This document shows positions 1 to 6,138 of a stretch of 11,268 bases of DNA, piece by piece. The notes below the pieces were generated by a model, which saw nothing but the letters and a program-made list of their open reading frames with translations, was not told the origin of the DNA and searched no databases. The position numbers were made by a program, and so were the translations under genes. Origin of the DNA: RUG760 sp045642205 (GTDB lineage Bacteria > Bacillota > Clostridia > Lachnospirales > Bianqueaceae); assembly GCA_045642205.1 (NCBI GenBank), contig JAZUIK010000155.1, forward strand, positions 1 to 11,268, read 5' to 3'. Within the stretch, counting starts at the first letter, position 1. Every line of letters starts with the position of its first letter.

Positions 1-259
1 CCTTCCAAAAGATTTGTACGACAAATGCTGTAAGCCGGGTCGTACACCGTGATGCAGCCTTCGCCAATGTTAGATGTGCTTGTAGTATCTGCAGCACTGT
101 CCCTACCCATCAGGACTGTTTAACCACAGATGACAGAGCCGCAGGTTAGGCTGTACGCCCACGGGTGTCGTGACAGATCTAACGTAGTCAGTTAAGACTC
201 AGGCTAGTCAACCAGGACTTGGTTCCAAGCCCCCACTTCTTAAGTGGTGGGTGATTGAC
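1..259 (-). mobile_element. End of an IS200/IS605-like (IscB-type) element inserted in the 3' end of trmO
   Basis: The boundary is placed at 259/260. Outside it, the sequence is trmO coding sequence ending in a normal TrmO C-terminal beta strand (VHIIEIEV). Inside it, the reading frame turns into unrelated residues and the DNA becomes a nest of inverted repeats. The subterminal imperfect palindrome at 230-251 (CCCCCACTT / AAGTGGTGGG) next to the GATTGAC tip is typical of the hairpin ends recognised by Y1 transposases of this family. The tip itself has no inverted-repeat partner or target duplication in view, as expected for single-strand peel-and-paste elements. Only one end is visible, so whether a transposase or nuclease is present or intact cannot be judged here. 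Confidence 0.7.
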
Positions 260-275
260 GCCATAACCTCGATCT
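1..275 (-). ncRNA. HEARO/IscB-type omega-RNA, with guide taken from the trmO 3' end
   Basis: This is a non-coding structured RNA read on the minus strand. Its putative 5' guide (275-260, about 16 nt) is host sequence from trmO. The scaffold follows. Helix P1 pairs 259-252 with 214-207 (8 bp, one G-U) and encloses two small hairpins: a CCC(A)CCACTT/AAGTGGGGG stem and a CTTG-GAAC-CAAG stem. A closing helix pairs 205-202 (AGCC) with 36-33 (GGCT). Inside it, 183-177 pairs with 75-69 (7 bp), flanked by local hairpins at 176-151 and 97-76. A terminal hairpin lies at 26-12 (6 bp, 3-nt loop), and a Shine-Dalgarno GGAAGG occupies 6-1. From memory, IscB omega-RNAs share this order: guide, P1 hairpin domain, GGCT/AGCC-type closing helix, terminal hairpin, RBS of IscB. 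No frame on either strand shows recognisable protein. The nuclease ORF would lie left of the window, so the family call is inference. The mirror reading, a TnpB reRNA on the plus strand, is less likely. Confidence 0.68.
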
Positions 276-936
276 CTATGATATGTACTGTATCCTGGAT
301 TACTTTGAAACGAACATTCCACTTTTCAAAGTTCATTCCATACACTCTCTCCTCATCCTTCTGATAAGCAGGTCTCGGGTCCTCTGAGAGGATCATCATC
401 AGATTCTTCCGACTCTCCTCCATCATATCTTCAGGAAAAGGACAGTCTGTTTCTACCTGTAAACGGATATCTTCCGGCACAGGCACAAACCCGCTCAATG
501 CCTCTGTATGGGCATCTGTATATGGGATATAGGGTTTGATGTCAACAATAGGAGTTCCGTCCATCAGATCGGCTCCTGACACCCTTAAAACCGTTCCTCT
601 GTCTTCCGTATGAAGAACCTCCTGCAAACGAACACAGGAAAGACCGATGGGATTGGGACGAAAAGGAGATCTGGTAGCAAACACACCGATACGTTTGTTG
701 CCTCCCAGTTTTGGGGGTCTCACCGTTAAAGACCATCCTCTTTCCACATTTTCAGAGAAGATCCACAGAAGCCACAGATGGGAAAAGCCTTCGATCTCTC
801 GAAAGGCTTCTTCTGACTGAAAGTCTTTTTCGAAGACGATCTCTGATACCACAGCATCAGCCAGTCCACTCTGCCTGGGGATACCAAATTTACCCGTATA
901 ACAATTGTGGATCCTGGCGATCGGTGTAATCTCCAT
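208..936 (-). CDS. trmO: tRNA (adenine(37)-N6)-methyltransferase TrmO (TsaA/YaeB family), C-terminus altered by element insertion
   Basis: TrmO uses SAM to methylate N6 of the t6A37 base in certain tRNAs next to the anticodon, giving m6t6A. The family signature FATRSPFRPNPIGLS is at residues 86-100. It is preceded by KFGIPRQSG (16-24) and followed by LMDGTPIVDIKPYIPYTD (124-141), the usual SAM-binding and dimer segments. The start at 936 is chosen because GGAGAGGAG lies just upstream; an in-frame ATG at 1002 has no Shine-Dalgarno and lies before a hairpin. The product is 242 residues, against about 235 for E. coli TrmO. Residues 227-242, and the stop codon, come from the mobile element tip, so the native last few residues are lost. 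The whole catalytic domain and the last expected strand remain, so activity is probably kept. No strong promoter is visible between it and the upstream gene. It may be read through from that gene or start from a weak TACAAT box at 1006-1001. Confidence 0.9.
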   Translation of the reverse strand: MEITPIARIHNCYTGKFGIPRQSGLADAVVSEIVFEKDFQSEEAFREIEGFSHLWLLWIFSENVERGWSLTVRPPKLGGNKRIGVFATRSPFRPNPIGLSCVRLQEVLHTEDRGTVLRVSGADLMDGTPIVDIKPYIPYTDAHTEALSGFVPVPEDIRLQVETDCPFPEDMMEESRKNLMMILSEDPRPAYQKDEERVYGMNFEKWNVRFKVIQDTVHIIEIEVMASITHHLRSGGLEPSPG

Positions 937-967
937 AGTCTCCTCTCCTTTCCCTAAGGTCAAAGGA

Positions 968-993
968 AAAGTCCCGGCATCCGCCGAGACTTT
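968..993 (-). terminator. Hairpin, probable Rho-independent terminator after the zinc-ribbon gene
   Basis: An 11-bp stem (AAAGTCTCGGC / GCCGGGACTTT, with one G-U) around a 4-nt loop GGAT is followed on the minus strand by TTCCTTTG. It lies 33 nt after the stop of the zinc-ribbon gene and 31 nt before the trmO start. The T-run is interrupted, so termination may be partial. If a promoter with TACAAT at 1006-1001 exists, the hairpin would instead sit in the trmO leader. Confidence 0.5.
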
Positions 994-1026
994 CCTGTTC
1001 ATTGTATTTGATCACAGGATCTATGA

Positions 1027-3258
1027 TCACTGCAGCAGACAGATAACATCGTCTGCCAGCTTGGTCTTCTTTCCGTTCTTAAACATATAAGCTTCACCGG
1101 TATAAGAATTGAAACTGTAATCATACAGATAGACAACGCTTCCGTCAGCCATAGGAATGTACTGAACAACATCCTCAGATACAACGGTGATCTTTCCGTT
1201 CTTCAGCATCTTCAGAGTTCCTTCACCGCGGTTGGAACTGTAATCTGCATAATAGAACATGGTATCGATATCGGAAACATAGTTCAGACCGTATACATAG
1301 ACATCAAAGTCAACATCCTTACCGTCGCAGTACATGTCACCGGTATACTTCTCGCGGTTGACATCCTTGAAGTAGTAAATGCTGCCATCCAGTGCACGAA
1401 TGGAATAGCAATATACATCTTCGTCGACAGTCGTTCCGGAGGTCTCACCATACTTCAATTTAGCAAGGGTACCGGCATAGGTTTCATCGTTGACCTCAGA
1501 GATGTAGTACATGTTCTTACCATCTTCACTAAGAACAACAGTGCGGACATCTTCTATCGCCAGTTTCTGAGCATCAGCTCCGTTAACATAGTAGAGAGTT
1601 TTCTGCTCATACTGGTTGTCCTGGACAGCCCACTGAACAGTAGAAGCACTGAAGTCACTGAGCTGAGAGTATGTTGCAGCTGCATCCTGAACAGAGGGAT
1701 AAGCAGATACAACGATATAAGAAGCATCAAGGCAGTAATCCATTAAACTTCCCATATTATCCATGACCTTGGTCTTCTCAGAACCATTGTAATAGAACAG
1801 GGTATTGGAGCTAAAAGTAATGATTTCCTGAGAGGGATTTTCTCTCATAGCTTCACGAGATCCCTTGTTCCAATACAGGATCAGTTTCTCATAATATGCT
1901 TCATATGCTTCGTTGTAAGCCTCAACAGCCTTCTGATAAGCATCATCGGAAGTATAATCACTGCTGGAAGGATAGTCAGGAGCTACAGGCTCTGCCATGT
2001 TAGTATCCTGAGAAGCCATATCATCCAGAGTAACCTGAGTAACAGAATACTCTTCTTCTACTTTCTTTACATAGTAGAAAGAACCGTCTTCCTGAACACA
2101 GGTAACATAAGCAACATCGCTATCGATCTTCTGCTTATCCTTACCCAGCTCACGAGTATACAGAGAACTGTCCTTCAGATACCAGACAGTTTTCAGATCA
2201 TCAGTGAAATAACCGAAGTTATATACATCACTGTCAAGTTTTTCCTTCTCACCGCCTACATGAAGTGCGTACAGCGCGCCCTCATAATTGCTGAAGATAA
2301 TGGTCTTTCCATCATCGCTGACGATCCACTCGTCAACATCAGAAGCCAGCTTAGTCTTCTCACCCTTCTTGATATCGTACTGATAGATGGAAACAGAACC
2401 GGCATTATACTTCTCATAGGTTACCAGATTGCTGTTGCTGCTGATGTAGAAATCACGGACATTGGAGTCCATCTTAACAGCACCGGAATCCTTCTTACCT
2501 ACCTTACGGATATAGATGGAAAATCCATCATCGGAGGTATCGATACGATCTCCATAGATAAACATCTTTCCGTTAGGAGTAAGCTGGCAATAATTTCCCA
2601 GCTCCGTACGAGCATCATACAGGTCATCTTTATCAAGAAAATCACTGTTTGCGATCAGGCGATCCGTGATCTGATAACCACCATCTTTTCCGAAGTCCGT
2701 ATAGTAGATCTCACTGTCCATGATATAGAAAACAGAAGAAGGCAGATCTCCGTTCTTCTTGCCGCCCTTCTTACCAAAAAGAAGGACCGCAACAATAGCA
2801 ATAGCGATAACCAAAACAGCAGCGATCAGTCCGATGATCAGACCTTTCTTACCGCCCTTCTTACCGGAAGCGGCTTTAACTTTCTTAGCAGTCTTCTTTT
2901 TACCGCCTTTAGCACCATTATTGGCAGGCATCATAGGAGCACCACAGTTCTGACAGAAAGGAGTACCCGTAGAAGGTGCACCACAGTTCTGGCAGAAAGG
3001 TGTGGATTGAGGAGCAGCCTGCGATGCAGGCTGGGGCTGCATACCGTTATAGGGAATGTAGGGTGCCTGAGGCATTTCAGGTGCTGCCTGCGGAGCCGAT
3101 TCCTGAGGAATCTCTACCTGAGGTGCTGCCTGAGGAGCAGGCTGAGGGATTGCCTGGGGTGCACTCTGCTGAGCGGGCATATTGATGATGCTACCGCACT
3201 CGTCACAGAATCTTGCACCATCGGGAAGTTCTTTCCCGCAATTAGGACACTTGATCAT
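1027..3258 (-). CDS. Membrane-anchored zinc-ribbon protein with beta-propeller-like extracellular region
   Basis: This is a 743-residue protein of unknown function. Seen in the sequence: an N-terminal zinc ribbon (C4, C7, C18, C21), an Ala/Gln/Pro-rich flexible linker (about 27-85), a second ribbon made of two CQNCGAP units 13 residues apart (C89, C92, C102, C105), a Lys-rich stretch (117-139), and one hydrophobic membrane segment (140-161). About 580 further residues carry repeated units of the form K-x-K-L-x-x-D-V ... D-G-x-x-x-Y-Y ..., like blades of a WD40/TolB-type propeller. A charged helical insertion rich in Ala, Tyr and Glu (about 437-462) interrupts the repeats. By the positive-inside rule, the ribbons face the cytoplasm and the propeller faces outside. 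The start at 3258 has a strong GGAGG 8 nt upstream. Many Firmicutes carry zinc-ribbon/TM proteins annotated only as hypothetical. A role in sensing or envelope scaffolding is possible but not shown. The gene follows the GltS-like gene by 55 bp. Confidence 0.88.
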   Translation of the reverse strand: MIKCPNCGKELPDGARFCDECGSIINMPAQQSAPQAIPQPAPQAAPQVEIPQESAPQAAPEMPQAPYIPYNGMQPQPASQAAPQSTPFCQNCGAPSTGTPFCQNCGAPMMPANNGAKGGKKKTAKKVKAASGKKGGKKGLIIGLIAAVLVIAIAIVAVLLFGKKGGKKNGDLPSSVFYIMDSEIYYTDFGKDGGYQITDRLIANSDFLDKDDLYDARTELGNYCQLTPNGKMFIYGDRIDTSDDGFSIYIRKVGKKDSGAVKMDSNVRDFYISSNSNLVTYEKYNAGSVSIYQYDIKKGEKTKLASDVDEWIVSDDGKTIIFSNYEGALYALHVGGEKEKLDSDVYNFGYFTDDLKTVWYLKDSSLYTRELGKDKQKIDSDVAYVTCVQEDGSFYYVKKVEEEYSVTQVTLDDMASQDTNMAEPVAPDYPSSSDYTSDDAYQKAVEAYNEAYEAYYEKLILYWNKGSREAMRENPSQEIITFSSNTLFYYNGSEKTKVMDNMGSLMDYCLDASYIVVSAYPSVQDAAATYSQLSDFSASTVQWAVQDNQYEQKTLYYVNGADAQKLAIEDVRTVVLSEDGKNMYYISEVNDETYAGTLAKLKYGETSGTTVDEDVYCYSIRALDGSIYYFKDVNREKYTGDMYCDGKDVDFDVYVYGLNYVSDIDTMFYYADYSSNRGEGTLKMLKNGKITVVSEDVVQYIPMADGSVVYLYDYSFNSYTGEAYMFKNGKKTKLADDVICLLQ
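2939..3000 (-). repeat. Tandem 39-bp duplication encoding two CQNCGAP zinc knuckles
   Basis: Bases 2939-2961 and 2978-3000 are the same 23-mer with one difference, spaced exactly 39 bp (13 codons). Each copy encodes PFCQNCGAP. Together they supply the four cysteines of the second zinc ribbon, so the ribbon looks as if it arose by local duplication of a half-site. Confidence 0.75.
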
Positions 3259-3278
3259 GGTGTTTCCTCCACTTTTCT

Positions 3279-3308
3279 TATATAAATTTTCTCACTAATA
3301 AATGACAG
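3279..3308 (-). promoter_or_regulatory. Possible sigma-A promoter of the zinc-ribbon gene
   Basis: On the minus strand CTGTCA (3308-3303, 4 of 6 matches to TTGACA) and TATATA (3284-3279) are separated by 18 nt, in an AT-rich stretch just before the Shine-Dalgarno of the zinc-ribbon gene. The match is modest and transcription could also continue from the upstream symporter gene. Confidence 0.35.
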
Positions 3309-3313
3309 ATCGA

Positions 3314-4693
3314 TTACTTCTTTTTCTTCTTACCTACCAATGCAATGTATGCGATCAGCAGCGCGAAGTAAACGAAGATAATACCCAGTGTGACGAAAAC
3401 CATCACATCTCCCTTAGCTGCTAAGGAAACAAGCAGAAGAACGGGAGCACCGAAAGCAATACCGAAGGAGCTTCCGGTAACCAGATTATTGGCTGCAGGA
3501 GTCTTCAATTCGGGGTCGATCTCGCGGAGTAAAAGTACACCGGAGCTGATGGTACCGGTCAGCATACCGTACATGGAGAAGAATCCCTCATAAGGATAGT
3601 CAGGATAGATCTTTTTGCACATATACTTCAGATAGATGAAGGTACCGATTCCGCCAAGGACAACCATCAGTACGAAAGGCAGCCAGTTAGCACTCAGATC
3701 ACTGATATCGATACTTGCAACACCGGCAACGATCATAAAATCAAATGCCAGACCGGAAATGCGGCTCAGAAGGTAATTATTCTGATACTGACGGGTCATC
3801 CACTTCAGTTTCTTGGACTTGGTCAGAATGGAACGAACGATCATAGCGACCAGAGAACCGATGATGAAGTTAAAGCCCCAGAGCAAGGTGCTGACAGTAG
3901 CAGCAAGACCGGGAGAGATCAAAGCCAGAAGCTCGGTCAGTCCCCAGGTTGCCAGATAGGTAACCAGATAGACTACAGCAATAAAAGCAACCTGGATACT
4001 CAGACGGTCGATGGATTCAGAGATCGGGATCTCATTCGTGTTCTGGAAAGTATCAATCGTAACAGAACCAGCCAGTTCTTCTTTGACATCATAGCGCTTG
4101 ACAAGGCCCTTCTTATCATAGATGTTCAGGAAGACGACACCAACAACGCATGCACACAGATATCCGGCTGCCGCAATGGAAAGTCCAAAGCTTCTGCCGC
4201 CTACAAGTCCTAGAGCTTCGTAGGTAGTACCGACATTGTTTGCCTGTCCGGGTCCCTGACCGAATCCCATGGGAAGCAGGATACCACTGGCCTTGAAGAA
4301 ATCGGGCATAATGGTATAGGCAAGCAGCAAAGAGATGACCAGACCGATGGTAGCCTGAACCAGGTAGGTACTGACGATCAATGCTCCACTCTTGGAACCG
4401 ATCAGTCCGCCACTGGCTGCACTCTTTTCAGGAATACGAAGAGTCAGGGCAATGAAACCGATACAGATCGCATGATAAGTAAGGCTCTCCAAGATCAGTG
4501 TATTCATCTTCAGAACACCGGTCGTTCTCAGGATCAACATGATAAATCCTGCCAGAACGGCTGTAGGCATCAAAGATCTTCTGATAAAGGGGATCTTACG
4601 GCGAAGCAGGTTCGCCACAAGGATCAGTGCCGCAATGACACCGAATTGAATCACAGGCTCCCACAAAGCCGCATTTGCTGCTGAGTAATCCAT
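3314..4693 (-). CDS. GltS-family (ESS) sodium/glutamate-type symporter
   Basis: This is a 459-residue integral membrane protein with roughly ten or more hydrophobic segments and two inverted-topology halves. The first half carries LLPMGFGQGPGQANNVG (139-155), the glycine-rich re-entrant loop of the family. The second half carries the matching GMLTGTISSGVLLL region (about 374-387), followed by NLVTGSSFGIAFGAPV (about 403-418). E. coli GltS, a Na+-coupled glutamate importer, is about 400 residues; this one is longer, with a soluble segment near 210-235 between the halves and a KKKKK tail. The family supports sodium-coupled uptake of glutamate or a similar anion. The loop reads GFGQGPGQ, so exact substrate specificity is uncertain. 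The start at 4693 has AAAGGA 8 nt upstream. It lies 78 bp after the PlsC-like gene. A convincing promoter was not found in that gap, although TATTAA near 4710 could act as a -10 box. Confidence 0.82.
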   Translation of the reverse strand: MDYSAANAALWEPVIQFGVIAALILVANLLRRKIPFIRRSLMPTAVLAGFIMLILRTTGVLKMNTLILESLTYHAICIGFIALTLRIPEKSAASGGLIGSKSGALIVSTYLVQATIGLVISLLLAYTIMPDFFKASGILLPMGFGQGPGQANNVGTTYEALGLVGGRSFGLSIAAAGYLCACVVGVVFLNIYDKKGLVKRYDVKEELAGSVTIDTFQNTNEIPISESIDRLSIQVAFIAVVYLVTYLATWGLTELLALISPGLAATVSTLLWGFNFIIGSLVAMIVRSILTKSKKLKWMTRQYQNNYLLSRISGLAFDFMIVAGVASIDISDLSANWLPFVLMVVLGGIGTFIYLKYMCKKIYPDYPYEGFFSMYGMLTGTISSGVLLLREIDPELKTPAANNLVTGSSFGIAFGAPVLLLVSLAAKGDVMVFVTLGIIFVYFALLIAYIALVGKKKKK

Positions 4694-4734
4694 AATGAAT
4701 TCCTTTCAACGTAGAACTTTTATTAATAACGATT

Positions 4735-4781
4735 CCAGAGATGATGATTTATTCCAGAGAAGAACAGATCATCATTTCTGG
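4735..4781 (-). repeat. Inverted repeat over the stop of the PlsC-like gene, with a short direct repeat
   Basis: CCAGAGATGATGAT (4735-4748) is the reverse complement of ATCATCATTTCTGG (4768-4781) apart from one position, giving a 14-position stem around a 19-nt loop. Base 4772, the end of the PlsC-like gene, lies inside the right arm. ATTCCAGAGA is also repeated directly at 4732-4741 and 4751-4760. There is no clear T-run after the stem on the minus strand, so a terminator or mRNA-end stabiliser is possible but unproven. Confidence 0.4.
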
Positions 4782-5959
4782 TCAGTTCGTTGATTAAACG
4801 AATCGATAAACCATAAAAAGGTATTGGCTGCATAGGGAGGATCTACATGCAGTTCATAATAGACACCCTCACATCCAAAGACTAGCTCATGCTGTCCATG
4901 GATCTCGATCTCAGGGATCGCTTTTGCCTCGAATACATGAGAACCGATACAGAGCTTTCCATCTACAAACCGGATGTCACCCTGTTCAAGGAGCTTCTCG
5001 CCGCCATTTTCGATAGCGATCAGATTACCGGTAGCCTTGATCTCTTCATTCTCCTCGATCTTTGCCTTAACCTGCTCTCTTTGCCACTTGGCCCAGTCAC
5101 GGACTGTAGTGAAACGTTCTTTGTCAGGGATGTCACAGGAAGATGTCAGCATACCATAAACATCGTATCTGGTCTCATATCCGCAGTCCTTGCAATAGAA
5201 ACGATCGTTTTCAGAACGCATCGTATGGATCTTATGACACTTCGGACAGGTAAAGAGGATATTCTCCATATGCTCCGCCAGACGCTCTCCTTTATATACA
5301 TAGGAATGCTCTTTCTGAAAAGCATAGGCATCTTCGTACAGATCTTCGTTGATGATCTGAGCGATCTCATCGGTAGACATCTGTTTGATCTCTTCCGATG
5401 AATAGACCTTGACAGGCGTTCCGTGGAAATAGCCTTTTCTCAGGCCCTTTTCAACCCAGTTGGGACTGGCAAAATATCCGCCATGGAGCTTATAGGTAAC
5501 CAGTGCCAGACCACTTCTCTTTACCACTTTGGCCGTAGAAGCAACGATGGGCATCGTTACACCATCAAAGGTACGTACACCTTCGGGGAAGAAGGCAACA
5601 CTCTTTTTTTCCTTGACTTTCTTAAGGATCTCCTTGACTGTCTGTACCCCGACCGTTCCCTTATAACGGATGATCGGATCGAAGATAAACTTCAAAAGGG
5701 GAAAGACTTTCCATCTTGATATATGCTCACTGGCTACAAAATAGACCTGCGAGCGGGTGCTTAAACCTACAAGGATCGGATCCCAGTTAGATACATGATT
5801 GGATAAGAGGATATATGGCTCCTGCATTTTAGGAAGCTTATCATAGGTATATCCCAGTTTCCACTTAGCCAGCAGATATCCCACAGGGCGGATCAGTTCA
5901 AAGAGGATCCGATGTCTGCGATAATGATCTTTAACAACGGGCTTCTTTTTGTCACTCAT
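4772..5959 (-). CDS. PlsC-like 1-acyl-glycerol-3-phosphate acyltransferase with C-terminal zinc ribbon
   Basis: This is a lysophosphatidate acyltransferase-type enzyme, expected at the inner face of the membrane in phospholipid synthesis. The catalytic H-x4-D motif is NHVSNWDP (H55, D60). The acceptor-binding motif is FPEGVRTFDG (124-133). The block RYKGTVGVQT (98-107) corresponds to the family's middle motif. After the acyltransferase domain (about 45-190) comes a zinc ribbon, C238-x2-C241 ... C256-x2-C259, and then about 135 residues of mixed alpha/beta not recognised here. Ordinary PlsC proteins are about 200-250 residues, so this 395-residue form is an extended type found in Firmicutes. 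The start at 5959 is chosen over 5989 because AGGAGG stands 8 nt upstream; the earlier ATG has no Shine-Dalgarno. It is divergent from the permease at 6139. Acyl-chain and acceptor specificity cannot be read from the sequence. Confidence 0.85.
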   Translation of the reverse strand: MSDKKKPVVKDHYRRHRILFELIRPVGYLLAKWKLGYTYDKLPKMQEPYILLSNHVSNWDPILVGLSTRSQVYFVASEHISRWKVFPLLKFIFDPIIRYKGTVGVQTVKEILKKVKEKKSVAFFPEGVRTFDGVTMPIVASTAKVVKRSGLALVTYKLHGGYFASPNWVEKGLRKGYFHGTPVKVYSSEEIKQMSTDEIAQIINEDLYEDAYAFQKEHSYVYKGERLAEHMENILFTCPKCHKIHTMRSENDRFYCKDCGYETRYDVYGMLTSSCDIPDKERFTTVRDWAKWQREQVKAKIEENEEIKATGNLIAIENGGEKLLEQGDIRFVDGKLCIGSHVFEAKAIPEIEIHGQHELVFGCEGVYYELHVDPPYAANTFLWFIDSFNQRTDQK

Positions 5960-5990
5960 CCAAGCATCCTCCTTCAGAATAATATTCATC

Positions 5991-6019
5991 TAAATATATC
6001 ACATTTTGGGACATATCAA
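5991..6019 (-). promoter_or_regulatory. Possible promoter of the PlsC-like gene
   Basis: On the minus strand TTGATA (6019-6014) and TATTTA (5996-5991) are separated by 17 nt, in an AT-rich divergent spacer. An alternative -10, TATATT, would give a spacer of 15. The start codon at 5959 lies about 25 nt downstream of the expected transcript start. Confidence 0.42.
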
Positions 6020-6047
6020 AAGATGTTTATTAAAAAAGTGTAATTTC

Positions 6048-6077
6048 TTGACAGGTCGGGACACCTATGTTTATAAT
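6048..6077 (+). promoter_or_regulatory. Consensus sigma-A promoter of the SLC13/ArsB-like permease
   Basis: TTGACA (6048-6053) and TATAAT (6072-6077) both match the consensus at all six positions, with an 18-nt spacer. A transcript would start near 6084, giving a leader of about 55 nt before the start codon at 6139. The in-frame ATG at 6067 lies between the two boxes and so cannot be the main start. Confidence 0.75.
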
Positions 6078-6138
6078 CAAAAATCTTATAAAAAAACAAA
6101 TAAACGACATATATATTGTTTCGAAAGGAACACCTTCC

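Noticed and set aside
1..260. TnpB reRNA and right end of a tnpB element read on the plus strand
   Set aside because: The same helices could be read this way, with the guide 3' of the GATTGAC tip. The three plus-strand frames show no TnpB C-terminal zinc-finger or NAA/NI motif, and a Shine-Dalgarno sits at the minus-strand edge, so the minus-strand IscB reading is preferred. It remains the main alternative.
937..1002. Earlier in-frame start of trmO at 1002
   Set aside because: There is no Shine-Dalgarno, the extra residues would be encoded by the hairpin 968-993, and MEIT at 936 matches the usual TrmO N-terminus with a strong ribosome site.
2260..3285. Long open frame on the plus strand opposite the zinc-ribbon gene
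   Set aside because: Its Arg/Cys/Leu-rich low-complexity product mirrors the Q/A/P-rich linker and codon bias of the real gene, and it has no ribosome site or family motif.
3259..3313. Terminator between the GltS-like and zinc-ribbon genes
   Set aside because: No stem followed by a T-run was found on the minus strand in this AT-rich gap, so only a possible promoter is reported.
5960..5989. Earlier start of the PlsC-like protein at 5989
   Set aside because: No Shine-Dalgarno precedes it, and AGGAGG for the 5959 start falls inside that extension.
6067..6138. Earlier start of the SLC13/ArsB-like permease at 6067
   Set aside because: The ATG lies between the -35 and -10 boxes of a consensus promoter, so the transcript would not include it.
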